Below, piece after piece: positions 1 to 4,919 of a stretch of DNA of 7,397 nucleotides (within the stretch, counting starts at the first letter, position 1; the number at the start of each line of letters is the position of its first letter). The translations under genes were made by a program, and so were the position numbers. This DNA comes from Paracoccaceae bacterium (GTDB taxonomy: Bacteria > Pseudomonadota > Alphaproteobacteria > Rhodobacterales > Rhodobacteraceae), in NCBI GenBank assembly GCA_007134405.1, contig SLKW01000164.1, forward strand, positions 1-7,397, read 5' to 3'. Below the pieces are notes generated by a model. The model was given only the letters and a program-made list of their open reading frames with translations, made no database searches and was not told the origin of the DNA.

Positions 1-119
1 GTGCCGACGACCTTGCCGCCGTTGTCCGAAAGGATGGTCGAGAGATGGTCGATCAGGCCTTCGGCCTGCGCGCTGGACAGGTCCTGACGCGCGATCATGA
101 CATGCTCGTAAAGCGGCAT
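1..119 (-). CDS. rpsF: 30S ribosomal protein S6, N-terminal part (cut by window edge)
   Basis: Reading leftwards from an ATG at 119, the 39 complete codons begin MPLYEHVMIARQDLSSAQAE and end with NGGKVVG. This is the characteristic first beta strand and helix of ribosomal protein S6. S6 binds the central domain of 16S rRNA as a heterodimer with S18 in the small-subunit platform. The start is supported by GGAG at 125-128 (minus strand), 5 nt upstream of the ATG. The gene runs off the left edge; rpsR and rplI usually follow in this family of operons but are not visible. It is divergent from the methyltransferase gene at 355. Identification is by sequence recognition and only about a third of the protein is seen. 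Confidence 0.93.
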   Translation of the reverse strand, partial: MPLYEHVMIARQDLSSAQAEGLIDHLSTILSDNGGKVVG

Positions 120-152
120 GCTGTCTCCAGTTCTGTCGGGGCGCATTTCACA

Positions 153-172
153 GGACAGGCGGTTCACCTGCC
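153..172 (-). promoter_or_regulatory. Hairpin in the rpsF leader, possible S6:S18 autoregulatory element
   Basis: Read on the minus strand, GGCAGG and CCTGTCC can pair as six base pairs with one bulged U around the loop TGAACCG. The hairpin sits 34-53 nt upstream of the rpsF start. S6:S18 complexes are known to repress their own operons through leader hairpins that expose a CCG element in several bacterial phyla. A CCG is present in this loop, but the match to the described motif is loose and the assignment is inference. Confidence 0.25.
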
Positions 173-227
173 GCGCTCTGCCCACGAGAGACTGCGCCGG
201 ATACGGGGTATGCGGCAGGAATGCGGC

Positions 228-255
228 CTTATACAGGCTCTGACCCTTCGCGCAA
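228..255 (-). promoter_or_regulatory. Probable housekeeping promoter of rpsF
   Basis: On the minus strand, TTGCGC (250-255) and TATAAG (228-233) are separated by 16 bp, a good sigma-70-type pair pointing at rpsF. Transcription would start near 220, giving a leader of about 100 nt. Assigned by motif only. Confidence 0.5.
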
Positions 256-278
256 GGGGGCACGGCTGGCGGCGTAAA

Positions 279-308
279 GATTGCAAATTTCCCCGCAATC
301 ACTAACCT
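279..308 (+). promoter_or_regulatory. Candidate promoter with overlapping dyad for the methyltransferase gene
   Basis: TTGCAA (281-286) and TAACCT (303-308) with a 16-bp spacer form a moderate plus-strand promoter about 40 nt before the ATG at 355. The -35 element is embedded in a perfect inverted repeat, GATTGC-N10-GCAATC (279-300), so a dimeric regulator could occlude it. The dyad also lies 24 bp upstream of the rpsF -35 element on the opposite strand. No regulator is identified. Confidence 0.35.
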
Positions 309-354
309 GTCATACGCCGTTCCGTCCGAATGCTTTCTCGAATGGGGGGATGCG

Positions 355-1590
355 ATGTGGAACCGCTGGCTTGATGGTGTCCTGCGCCGGTTCTTGCGCC
401 ACGGGACGCTGCATCTGACCTATCCCGACGGCATCGCCCGGGACTATGGGTCCGGCCGGCCCGAAGTGACCGTTCACCTTCGCGATCCTTCTCTCCCGCG
501 GCGTCTGGCCATGAACCCGTATCTTGCCGTTGGTGAATCCTATATGGACGGCACGCTTCTGATCGACGACGACGACCTGCACGGCCTTCTGGAACTCGCA
601 CTCCGCAACGAGACCATCAAACCCTTCGGCGCGGTCGCCGCGATCCGCCAGGCGCTGCGCAAGATCTGGCGGATTGCGCCCCAGTTCAATCCCTCGACCC
701 GGTCCCGGCGCAACGTGGCGCATCACTACGATCTTTCGGGCGAACTCTACGATCTGTTTCTCGATGCCGACCGGCAGTATTCCTGCGCCTATTTTCCGAA
801 ACCCGACCTTCCGCTCGATCAGGCGCAGGCGGCCAAGAAAGCGCTGATCGCGACCAAGCTCCGGTTGCAGCCGGGGATGCGCGTTCTCGATATCGGCTGC
901 GGCTGGGGCGGCATGGCGCTGACCCTGGCGCGCGATCATGGGACCGAGGTGCTGGGCATCACCCTCTCGCAAGAGCAGCTCAAGCGGGCACGCGACCGCG
1001 CGGCAGAGGCGGGGCTTTCCCACCGGGTCCGGTTCGAACTGATGGATTATCGCAAAGTCGCGGGGCGGTTCGACCGGATCGTCTCGGTCGGCATGTTCGA
1101 ACATGTCGGTACGCCGCATTACCGGACCTTCTTTCGAAAGGTGAACGCGCTTCTCGAGGATGACGGCCTGGCGCTGATCCACACGATCGGCCGCGCCGCG
1201 CCGCCCGGCACGACCAATCCGTGGCTTGCGAAATACATCTTTCCCGGCGGCTACACGCCGGCGCTTTCCGAGGTGATGGCCGCCATCGAGAAGGAGGCGC
1301 TCTGGCCGTGCGACATCGAGGTGCTGCGCCTCCACTATGCCCTGACGCTGCGCCGCTGGCACGACCGGTTCATGGCCAACGCCGATCGGGCCCGCGAAAT
1401 CTACGACGACCGCTTCGTCCGGATGTGGCGCTTCTACCTGGTCGGCTGCGAGCAGGGCTTCCGGCACGGCAGGATGTGCGTCTTCCAGTTGCAGCTCGGC
1501 CGGCGCCTGGACGCAGCGCCGATCACGCGGGACTACCTCCTGCCCCCCTCCGCCACACTGGCCGAAGGCCATCAGGAAGCCGCCGAATAG
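355..1590 (+). CDS. cfa: Cyclopropane-fatty-acyl-phospholipid synthase family methyltransferase
   Basis: This 411-residue protein matches the Cfa family in length and layout. An N-terminal helical/lipid-binding region (about 1-115) is followed by a class I SAM-dependent methyltransferase domain. The SAM-binding loop is DIGCGWGG (179-186). Residues aligning with the bicarbonate-binding active site of E. coli Cfa are all present: C144 in YSCAYF, E249 in GMFEHVG, H276 and I278 in IHTIG, and Y328. The reaction is methylene transfer from SAM to the double bond of unsaturated acyl chains in membrane phospholipids, at the inner leaflet. The start has GGGGGA at 345-350, 4 nt upstream. fabD follows on the same strand after 72 nt, so co-transcription is possible. 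Rhodobacterales also use Cfa-like enzymes for other acyl-chain methylations, including furan fatty acid synthesis, so the exact product is less certain than the family. Confidence 0.88.
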   Translation: MWNRWLDGVLRRFLRHGTLHLTYPDGIARDYGSGRPEVTVHLRDPSLPRRLAMNPYLAVGESYMDGTLLIDDDDLHGLLELALRNETIKPFGAVAAIRQALRKIWRIAPQFNPSTRSRRNVAHHYDLSGELYDLFLDADRQYSCAYFPKPDLPLDQAQAAKKALIATKLRLQPGMRVLDIGCGWGGMALTLARDHGTEVLGITLSQEQLKRARDRAAEAGLSHRVRFELMDYRKVAGRFDRIVSVGMFEHVGTPHYRTFFRKVNALLEDDGLALIHTIGRAAPPGTTNPWLAKYIFPGGYTPALSEVMAAIEKEALWPCDIEVLRLHYALTLRRWHDRFMANADRAREIYDDRFVRMWRFYLVGCEQGFRHGRMCVFQLQLGRRLDAAPITRDYLLPPSATLAEGHQEAAE

Positions 1591-1608
1591 CGGGGCGTTT
1601 CCTTTCCC

Positions 1609-1644
1609 GTCGCGGACCATTAGGACAACGGGCACTACCGCGAC
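1609..1644 (+). promoter_or_regulatory. Inverted repeat just upstream of fabD
   Basis: GTCGCGG (1609-1615) and CCGCGAC (1638-1644) form a perfect 7-bp inverted repeat around a 22-nt loop, ending 4 nt before the AGGAGG ribosome-binding site of fabD (1649-1654). A competing pairing, CCCGT (1606-1610) with ACGGG (1628-1632), overlaps it. This could be a leader structure or an operator; in GC-rich DNA it could also be chance. Confidence 0.22.
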
Positions 1645-1662
1645 CAACAGGAGGAAACCGCC

Positions 1663-2592
1663 ATGACCCGCGCCTTCGTCTTCCCCGGCCAGGGGGCCCA
1701 GAGCATCGGCATGGGCCGCGCGCTGGCCGAGGCCTACCCCGCCGCCCGCGCCGTCTTCGACGAGGTCGATGAAGCCCTGGACGAGAAGCTTTCGACGCTG
1801 ATCTGGGAAGGCACCGCCGAGGAACTGACGCTCACCGCGAACGCGCAGCCGGCGCTCATGGCGACCTCCATGGCCGCGATGCGCGCGCTCGAGGCCGAAG
1901 GCGTCACGGTGACCGACGCCGCTTTCGTCGCCGGCCACTCGCTGGGCGAATATTCCGCCCTGGCGGCCGCGGGATCGTTGAGCATCGCCGACACCGCCCG
2001 CCTCCTGCGCATCCGGGGGCGCGCCATGCAACAGGCCGTCCCCGTCGGCGAGGGCGCGATGGCGGCCATCCTCGGGCTCGATTTCGCCGCCGTGACCGCC
2101 GTTGCGGGCGACGCTGCCGAGGGTCAGGTCTGCCAGGCCGCCAACGACAACGATCCCGCGCAGGTCGTCGTCTCGGGCCATCGCGCGGCGGTCGAGCGGG
2201 CGGTGGACCTGGCCAAGGCCCGCGGCGCCAAACGCGCGGTCATGCTGCCCGTTTCCGCCCCGTTCCATTGCGCCCTGATGCGGCCGGCGGCGGAGGCGAT
2301 GCAGGCCGCACTCTCCGAGGTCGCGATCGCGGCCCCGTCCGTCCCGCTGGTCGCCAATGTCCGCGCCGAAGCCGTCAGCGACCCCGAGACAATCCGCAAG
2401 CTCCTGGTCGAGCAGGTCACCGGTGCGGTTCGCTGGCGTGAATCGGTGGAATGGATGACCTCCCAGGGTGTCGACGCGTTCTGGGAAATCGGGGCCGGCA
2501 AGGCGCTCACCGGCATGATCCGCCGTATCGCGCGCAGCGCGGGCACCCGCTCGATCGGCATGCCCGAGGACATCGCGGCCCTGAAGGACTGA
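1663..2592 (+). CDS. fabD: Malonyl-CoA:ACP transacylase
   Basis: The 309-residue protein has the full FabD signature and normal family length. FabD moves malonyl from CoA to acyl carrier protein, supplying the extender unit for type II fatty acid synthesis in the cytosol. Visible landmarks are the N-terminal FPGQGAQ (7-13), the nucleophile elbow GHSLGEYSA with catalytic Ser93, Arg118, which aligns with the malonyl-carboxylate-binding arginine, the catalytic His202 in APFHC, and the C-terminal GAGKALTGMIRR (277-288). The start is firm because a perfect AGGAGG lies 8 nt upstream. In E. coli fabD is followed directly by fabG and acpP. Here the next 530 bases hold no gene, so those partners must be elsewhere. 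Co-transcription with the preceding cfa-type gene is plausible, linking acyl-chain synthesis and modification. Confidence 0.97.
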   Translation: MTRAFVFPGQGAQSIGMGRALAEAYPAARAVFDEVDEALDEKLSTLIWEGTAEELTLTANAQPALMATSMAAMRALEAEGVTVTDAAFVAGHSLGEYSALAAAGSLSIADTARLLRIRGRAMQQAVPVGEGAMAAILGLDFAAVTAVAGDAAEGQVCQAANDNDPAQVVVSGHRAAVERAVDLAKARGAKRAVMLPVSAPFHCALMRPAAEAMQAALSEVAIAAPSVPLVANVRAEAVSDPETIRKLLVEQVTGAVRWRESVEWMTSQGVDAFWEIGAGKALTGMIRRIARSAGTRSIGMPEDIAALKD

Positions 2593-2593
2593 C

Positions 2594-2634
2594 CCGGAAC
2601 CGCGTTCAAGACATCCGCGCAATCCCGGTTCCGG
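2594..2634 (+). repeat. Inverted repeat immediately after fabD
   Basis: CCGGAACCG (2594-2602) and CGGTTCCGG (2626-2634) are perfect complements around a 23-nt loop, beginning 2 nt after the fabD stop. A second perfect pair, ATCCGCGC (2613-2620) with GCGCGGAT (2645-2652), overlaps it and would exclude it. No T-tract follows, so this is an mRNA-end stabiliser or Rho-linked site rather than an intrinsic terminator, if it is functional. Confidence 0.35.
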
Positions 2635-2689
2635 CGCTCGCAGCGCGCGGATCGTGAATCGCTGACGCCCCCGGCAGACGGGCATGCCA

Positions 2690-2898
2690 CCGCTTGTTAA
2701 CGTTCCTTTGTCACTCTGCCTGATAACGGTCGCCAAGCGTGAAGGAAAACCGGTCGAAAACTGCCCAGGCGCCGACGTCGCATTCGCGCGGTGCCGTTCG
2801 GATAACCGCCTTCAGGCAGGGAATGCTCGATCCAAAAGCGCTTCGGAGACGATAAAAAATCTCGACATACTGACCGCACCTTCGGGTGCGGTTTTTTT
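2690..2898 (+). ncRNA. Candidate small RNA or long fabD 3' UTR ending in an intrinsic terminator
   Basis: The terminator at 2873-2898 is about 280 nt past the fabD stop with no gene between, so something non-coding is terminated there. The preceding segment can fold: CTGCC and GGCG (2761-2765, 2768-2771) pair with CGCC and GGCAG (2807-2810, 2815-2819) across a small internal loop, and GCGGT/ACCGC (2788-2792 / 2805-2809) is an alternative inner stem. I could not find a convincing promoter of its own, so it may be a 3'-UTR-derived RNA from fabD. The 5' end given is a guess. It does not match tmRNA, RNase P RNA, SRP RNA or tRNA features. Confidence 0.3.
2873..2898 (+). terminator. Strong Rho-independent terminator
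   Basis: CCGCACC (2874-2880), the stable tetraloop TTCG, and GGTGCGG (2885-2891) form a perfect 7-bp stem, extendable by one A-T pair, followed by seven consecutive T (2892-2898). This is a canonical plus-strand terminator. It closes either the fabD transcript or an independent small RNA. Confidence 0.9.
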
Positions 2899-2899
2899 G

Positions 2900-2928
2900 T
2901 TGACGCCCGCATGAATTCTGCCTAGCGT
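2900..2928 (+). promoter_or_regulatory. Strong sigma-70-type promoter directly after the terminator
   Basis: TTGACG (2900-2905) and TAGCGT (2923-2928) are separated by exactly 17 bp. The -35 box matches consensus at five of six positions and the -10 box has the three most conserved bases (T, A and final T). It begins 1 nt after the T-tract of the terminator. Transcription would start near 2935, leading into two hairpins and, 190 nt on, the IalB-family gene. Confidence 0.55.
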
Positions 2929-2934
2929 CCTTAA

Positions 2935-3000
2935 CGATAAGTCGGCCAGTCCGACAGGGAGAACGACGAAAAGGGTCCAAGTCTGCGGGCCCTTTTCGCT
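2935..3000 (+). ncRNA. Candidate small RNA or structured leader with two hairpins
   Basis: RNA starting at the promoter just upstream would fold into a small hairpin, GTCGG-ccagt-CCGAC (2941-2955), a purine-rich single strand (AGGGAGAACGA, 2956-2966), and a 12-bp hairpin (2967-2998) whose 3' arm contains TTTT. This layout fits a small RNA of about 65 nt or an attenuating leader for the gene at 3124. There is no open frame of note within it. Both ends are inferred from motifs only. Confidence 0.35.
2967..2998 (+). terminator. 12-bp terminator-like hairpin
   Basis: CGAAAAGGGTCC (2967-2978) pairs with GGGCCCTTTTCG (2987-2998), twelve pairs with a single G-U wobble, around the 8-nt loop AAGTCTGC. 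The T-run lies inside the stem, and only CTTGT follows, so termination strength is uncertain. The structure is nearly symmetrical and could also act on the minus strand. Confidence 0.5.
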
Positions 3001-3063
3001 TGTAAAGACTGGCGATGAAGTCCCTGCGCCCGCGCCCTCCGCACCCCCTCACGCCGTTTTATG

Positions 3064-3092
3064 CTGACACTCGAACGACCGCATGCTAGGCC
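3064..3092 (+). promoter_or_regulatory. Weak candidate promoter close to the IalB-family gene
   Basis: CTGACA (3064-3069) and TAGGCC (3087-3092) are 17 bp apart; the -35 is one base from consensus and the -10 is poor. Transcription would start near 3099, leaving a short leader with the GAGAGG ribosome-binding site (3110-3115). This is an alternative to a long leader from the promoter at 2900. Confidence 0.28.
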
Positions 3093-3123
3093 CCGGCGAG
3101 CAGCAAAGCGAGAGGCTTGACAC

Positions 3124-3720
3124 ATGCAATTCCCGCCCATCTTCCGCACCCTTCTGGCTTGCACTGCATTGGCGCTTCCCGGCGCTGTGCTGGCGCAGGA
3201 ACAGACCGAAGAGCAGGCGCCCGCGCTCGACGCGCTTCCGATGACGCCCAGCGATGCGCCGGAAGAAGAAACCTACCTCGCCGAGACGCATGCGGACTGG
3301 CAGATCCTGTGCAGCCGGTTCGGCGACGACGAGCCGGAATTGTGCGAGATGTACCAGCTTCTCGAAACCGACGATGGCCCCATTGCCGAGGTTTCGATCC
3401 GGGCGCTTCCGGGTGAGGCCGGCTTTCCCGCAGGCGCCACGATAACGACGCCTCTCGAAACCTTCCTGCCGACCGGCGTGACGTTCCGGATCGATGATGG
3501 CGCCTCCCGGCAGGAACCCTTCTTCGTCTGCACCGTGATCGGCTGCATGGCGCGGCTCGGGTTCAGCCAGGACGAGGTCACCGCGATGCAGCGCGGCGCG
3601 AACGCGTTCATCACCATCACCGCCATCGTCGCCATCGAGGACCCGATCGAGGTGCCGATCTCGCTGATGGGCTTCACCGCGGCGCTGGCGGATCTGCGCG
3701 AGCGGATGGAAGCCGAATAA
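3124..3720 (+). CDS. Secreted IalB-family (invasion associated locus B) protein
   Basis: A 198-residue protein with a clear Sec signal peptide: a short N-region, a hydrophobic stretch at about 9-22, and a likely cut after AVLA (24). An acidic, proline-rich linker (25-55) precedes the IalB-type domain (about 55-190). Family hallmarks are DWQILCSRF (58-66), a second Cys at 74, PTGVTFRID (116-124) and FFVCTVIGCMARLGF (133-147). The mature protein has four cysteines (63, 74, 136, 141), fitting two disulphides in the periplasm. IalB was named from Bartonella erythrocyte invasion, but the family is widespread in free-living alphaproteobacteria and its molecular role is unknown; invasion should not be inferred. 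The start is supported by GAGAGG 8 nt upstream. It converges with lpxD, 45 bp away. Confidence 0.85.
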   Translation: MQFPPIFRTLLACTALALPGAVLAQEQTEEQAPALDALPMTPSDAPEEETYLAETHADWQILCSRFGDDEPELCEMYQLLETDDGPIAEVSIRALPGEAGFPAGATITTPLETFLPTGVTFRIDDGASRQEPFFVCTVIGCMARLGFSQDEVTAMQRGANAFITITAIVAIEDPIEVPISLMGFTAALADLRERMEAE

Positions 3721-3737
3721 CGCCCCATCGCCGGGCA

Positions 3738-3762
3738 GGCCGGTGGCGCCAGACCACCGGCC
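3738..3762. terminator. Hairpin between convergent genes, possible bidirectional terminator
   Basis: GGCCGGTGG (3738-3746) and CCACCGGCC (3754-3762) form a perfect 9-bp stem with loop CGCCAGA, extendable by outer pairing of GCAGG (3735-3739) with CCTGC (3769-3773) in a competing register. It fills the 45-bp gap between the IalB-family stop and the lpxD stop. There is no T-tract on either side, so its terminator role is inferred from position and strength. Confidence 0.5.
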
Positions 3763-3765
3763 GCT

Positions 3766-4875
3766 TCACCTGCCTTTGGGTGGATCGCGCCGCCCGATCA
3801 GATCATTGACGGTTTTTTGAAGTTCCGCGAATTGCTTCATCAGGCGCGGCAGCCGGCGCTGCGCCTTGTAGATCTCGATCTGCGCTTCCATCTTCGTGGC
3901 CGGCGTTCCGAACAGGACGCGCCCCGCCGGAACGTCTGACAGCACCCCGCTCCCGCCGCCTGTGACGACGTCATCGCCGACCGTGATATGGTCGCTGACC
4001 GCCGTGCGCCCGCCCAGCACCACCCGATCGCCGATCCGGGCGGACCCCGCGACCCCCGCCTGGCCGCAGATCAGGCAGTCGCGGCCGATGCGTGCGTTGT
4101 GGCCGACCTGAACCAGGTTGTCGATCTTCGTTCCCGCGCCGATCTCGGTGTCGCGGATCGTGCCGCGATCGATCGTCGTGTTGGCGCCGATCTCGACATC
4201 GTCGCCGATCCGTACCGCGCCGAGCGAATGGATCCTGACCCAGGACTGGCCCTGGGCATCGCCCCGGTTGCCCAGCGTTTCGCGGACCTCCTCGACGGCG
4301 GATTTCTCGGGGGTAACGAAGGAAAACCCGTCGGCACCGATCACGGCGCCGGGCTGGGCGATGAAACGCGCGCCGATCCGCACGCGCGCGCCGATCCGGA
4401 CGCCGGCGTGCAGCATCGCACCCGCCCCCAGTTCGACCCCCTCGGCGATGTGGCAAAGCGGCGCAATTCGCGCGCCGGCGCCGATCCGCGCCCCCCGGCC
4501 GATGACCACCAGGGGACCAATGGCGGCCTCCGGGGCGACCTCCGCCTCGGGGTCGATCACGGCACTCGGGTGAATGCCCGCGGCGATTTCCGGGCCCGGA
4601 TCCAGCGTGCGGGTGATGCCGGCCATGGCGAACCTCGGACGCGGCACGAAAATCGCCGCTTCCAGGCCCAGCGCCCGCCAGTCAGCACCGTCCCACAAGA
4701 CGGCCGCCCGCGCCGCGCCCTTCGCCAGACCGTCGGCGTATTCCGGCGCCATCGCCAGCGCCAGGGCCTGCGCATCGGCATCGGCCGGCTCGGCGGCGCG
4801 CTCGATCAGCAGATCGCCCCGGCCCTCGAGCCGCGCGCCCAGCGCTTCGGCGATGTCGGACAAACGATGCGGCAT
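3766..4875 (-). CDS. lpxD: UDP-3-O-acylglucosamine N-acyltransferase
   Basis: LpxD adds a 3-hydroxyacyl chain from acyl-ACP to the 2-amine of UDP-3-O-acyl-glucosamine, the third step of lipid A synthesis, in the cytosol. The 369-residue protein has the N-terminal uridine-binding domain (about 1-100, with the AAEPADA segment at 27-33), then a long hexapeptide-repeat left-handed beta-helix (about 100-315) with many I-G-x-x-A/V turns. It ends in a charged helical tail (325-369). Conserved landmarks are GADGF (180-184), NTTIDRG (232-238) and the catalytic His259 in VGHN; His296 aligns with the second conserved histidine. I chose the ATG at 4875 because the N-terminal domain begins there and GGGGGG precedes it; the frame stays open far upstream, but only as an antisense-type GC artefact inside the preceding gene. 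It follows the L,D-transpeptidase gene by 44 nt, a probable operon, and not the usual bamA-fabZ-lpxA context. Confidence 0.94.
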   Translation of the reverse strand: MPHRLSDIAEALGARLEGRGDLLIERAAEPADADAQALALAMAPEYADGLAKGAARAAVLWDGADWRALGLEAAIFVPRPRFAMAGITRTLDPGPEIAAGIHPSAVIDPEAEVAPEAAIGPLVVIGRGARIGAGARIAPLCHIAEGVELGAGAMLHAGVRIGARVRIGARFIAQPGAVIGADGFSFVTPEKSAVEEVRETLGNRGDAQGQSWVRIHSLGAVRIGDDVEIGANTTIDRGTIRDTEIGAGTKIDNLVQVGHNARIGRDCLICGQAGVAGSARIGDRVVLGGRTAVSDHITVGDDVVTGGGSGVLSDVPAGRVLFGTPATKMEAQIEIYKAQRRLPRLMKQFAELQKTVNDLIGRRDPPKGR

Positions 4876-4919
4876 GACGCCCCCCGGGCTGGCGCGACCC
4901 CGTCGGCCGCGCTCCCGAT

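Larger units (their letters stand above)
2593..3123. other. Gene-free region between fabD and the IalB-family gene
   Basis: No convincing coding frame lies here. The short frames present cross strong hairpins, lack a good ribosome-binding site and resemble no protein I know. The stretch is less GC-rich than the flanking genes in places and contains, in order, a fabD 3' dyad, a structured segment ending in an intrinsic terminator, a strong promoter, two hairpins and a weak promoter for the next gene. These are listed separately. Confidence 0.6.

Noticed and set aside
310..2736. An 808-codon open frame on the minus strand, antisense to the cfa-type gene and fabD
   Set aside because: Its translation has no recognisable domain and is dominated by Gly, Arg, Asp and Ala. 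It is the usual shadow of third-position GC bias opposite two well-identified genes.
2684..2914. A 76-codon plus-strand frame after fabD
   Set aside because: It reads straight through the intrinsic terminator hairpin and T-tract and resembles no protein.
3117..3122. TTGACA immediately upstream of the IalB-family ATG
   Set aside because: As a -35 element it would place the transcription start inside the gene, past its signal-peptide start, so it is probably coincidental.
2593..3123. tRNA, tmRNA, RNase P or SRP RNA in the large gene-free region
   Set aside because: I found no T-loop GGTTCGA-type sequence, no tmRNA tag frame and none of the conserved cores of RNase P or SRP RNA.
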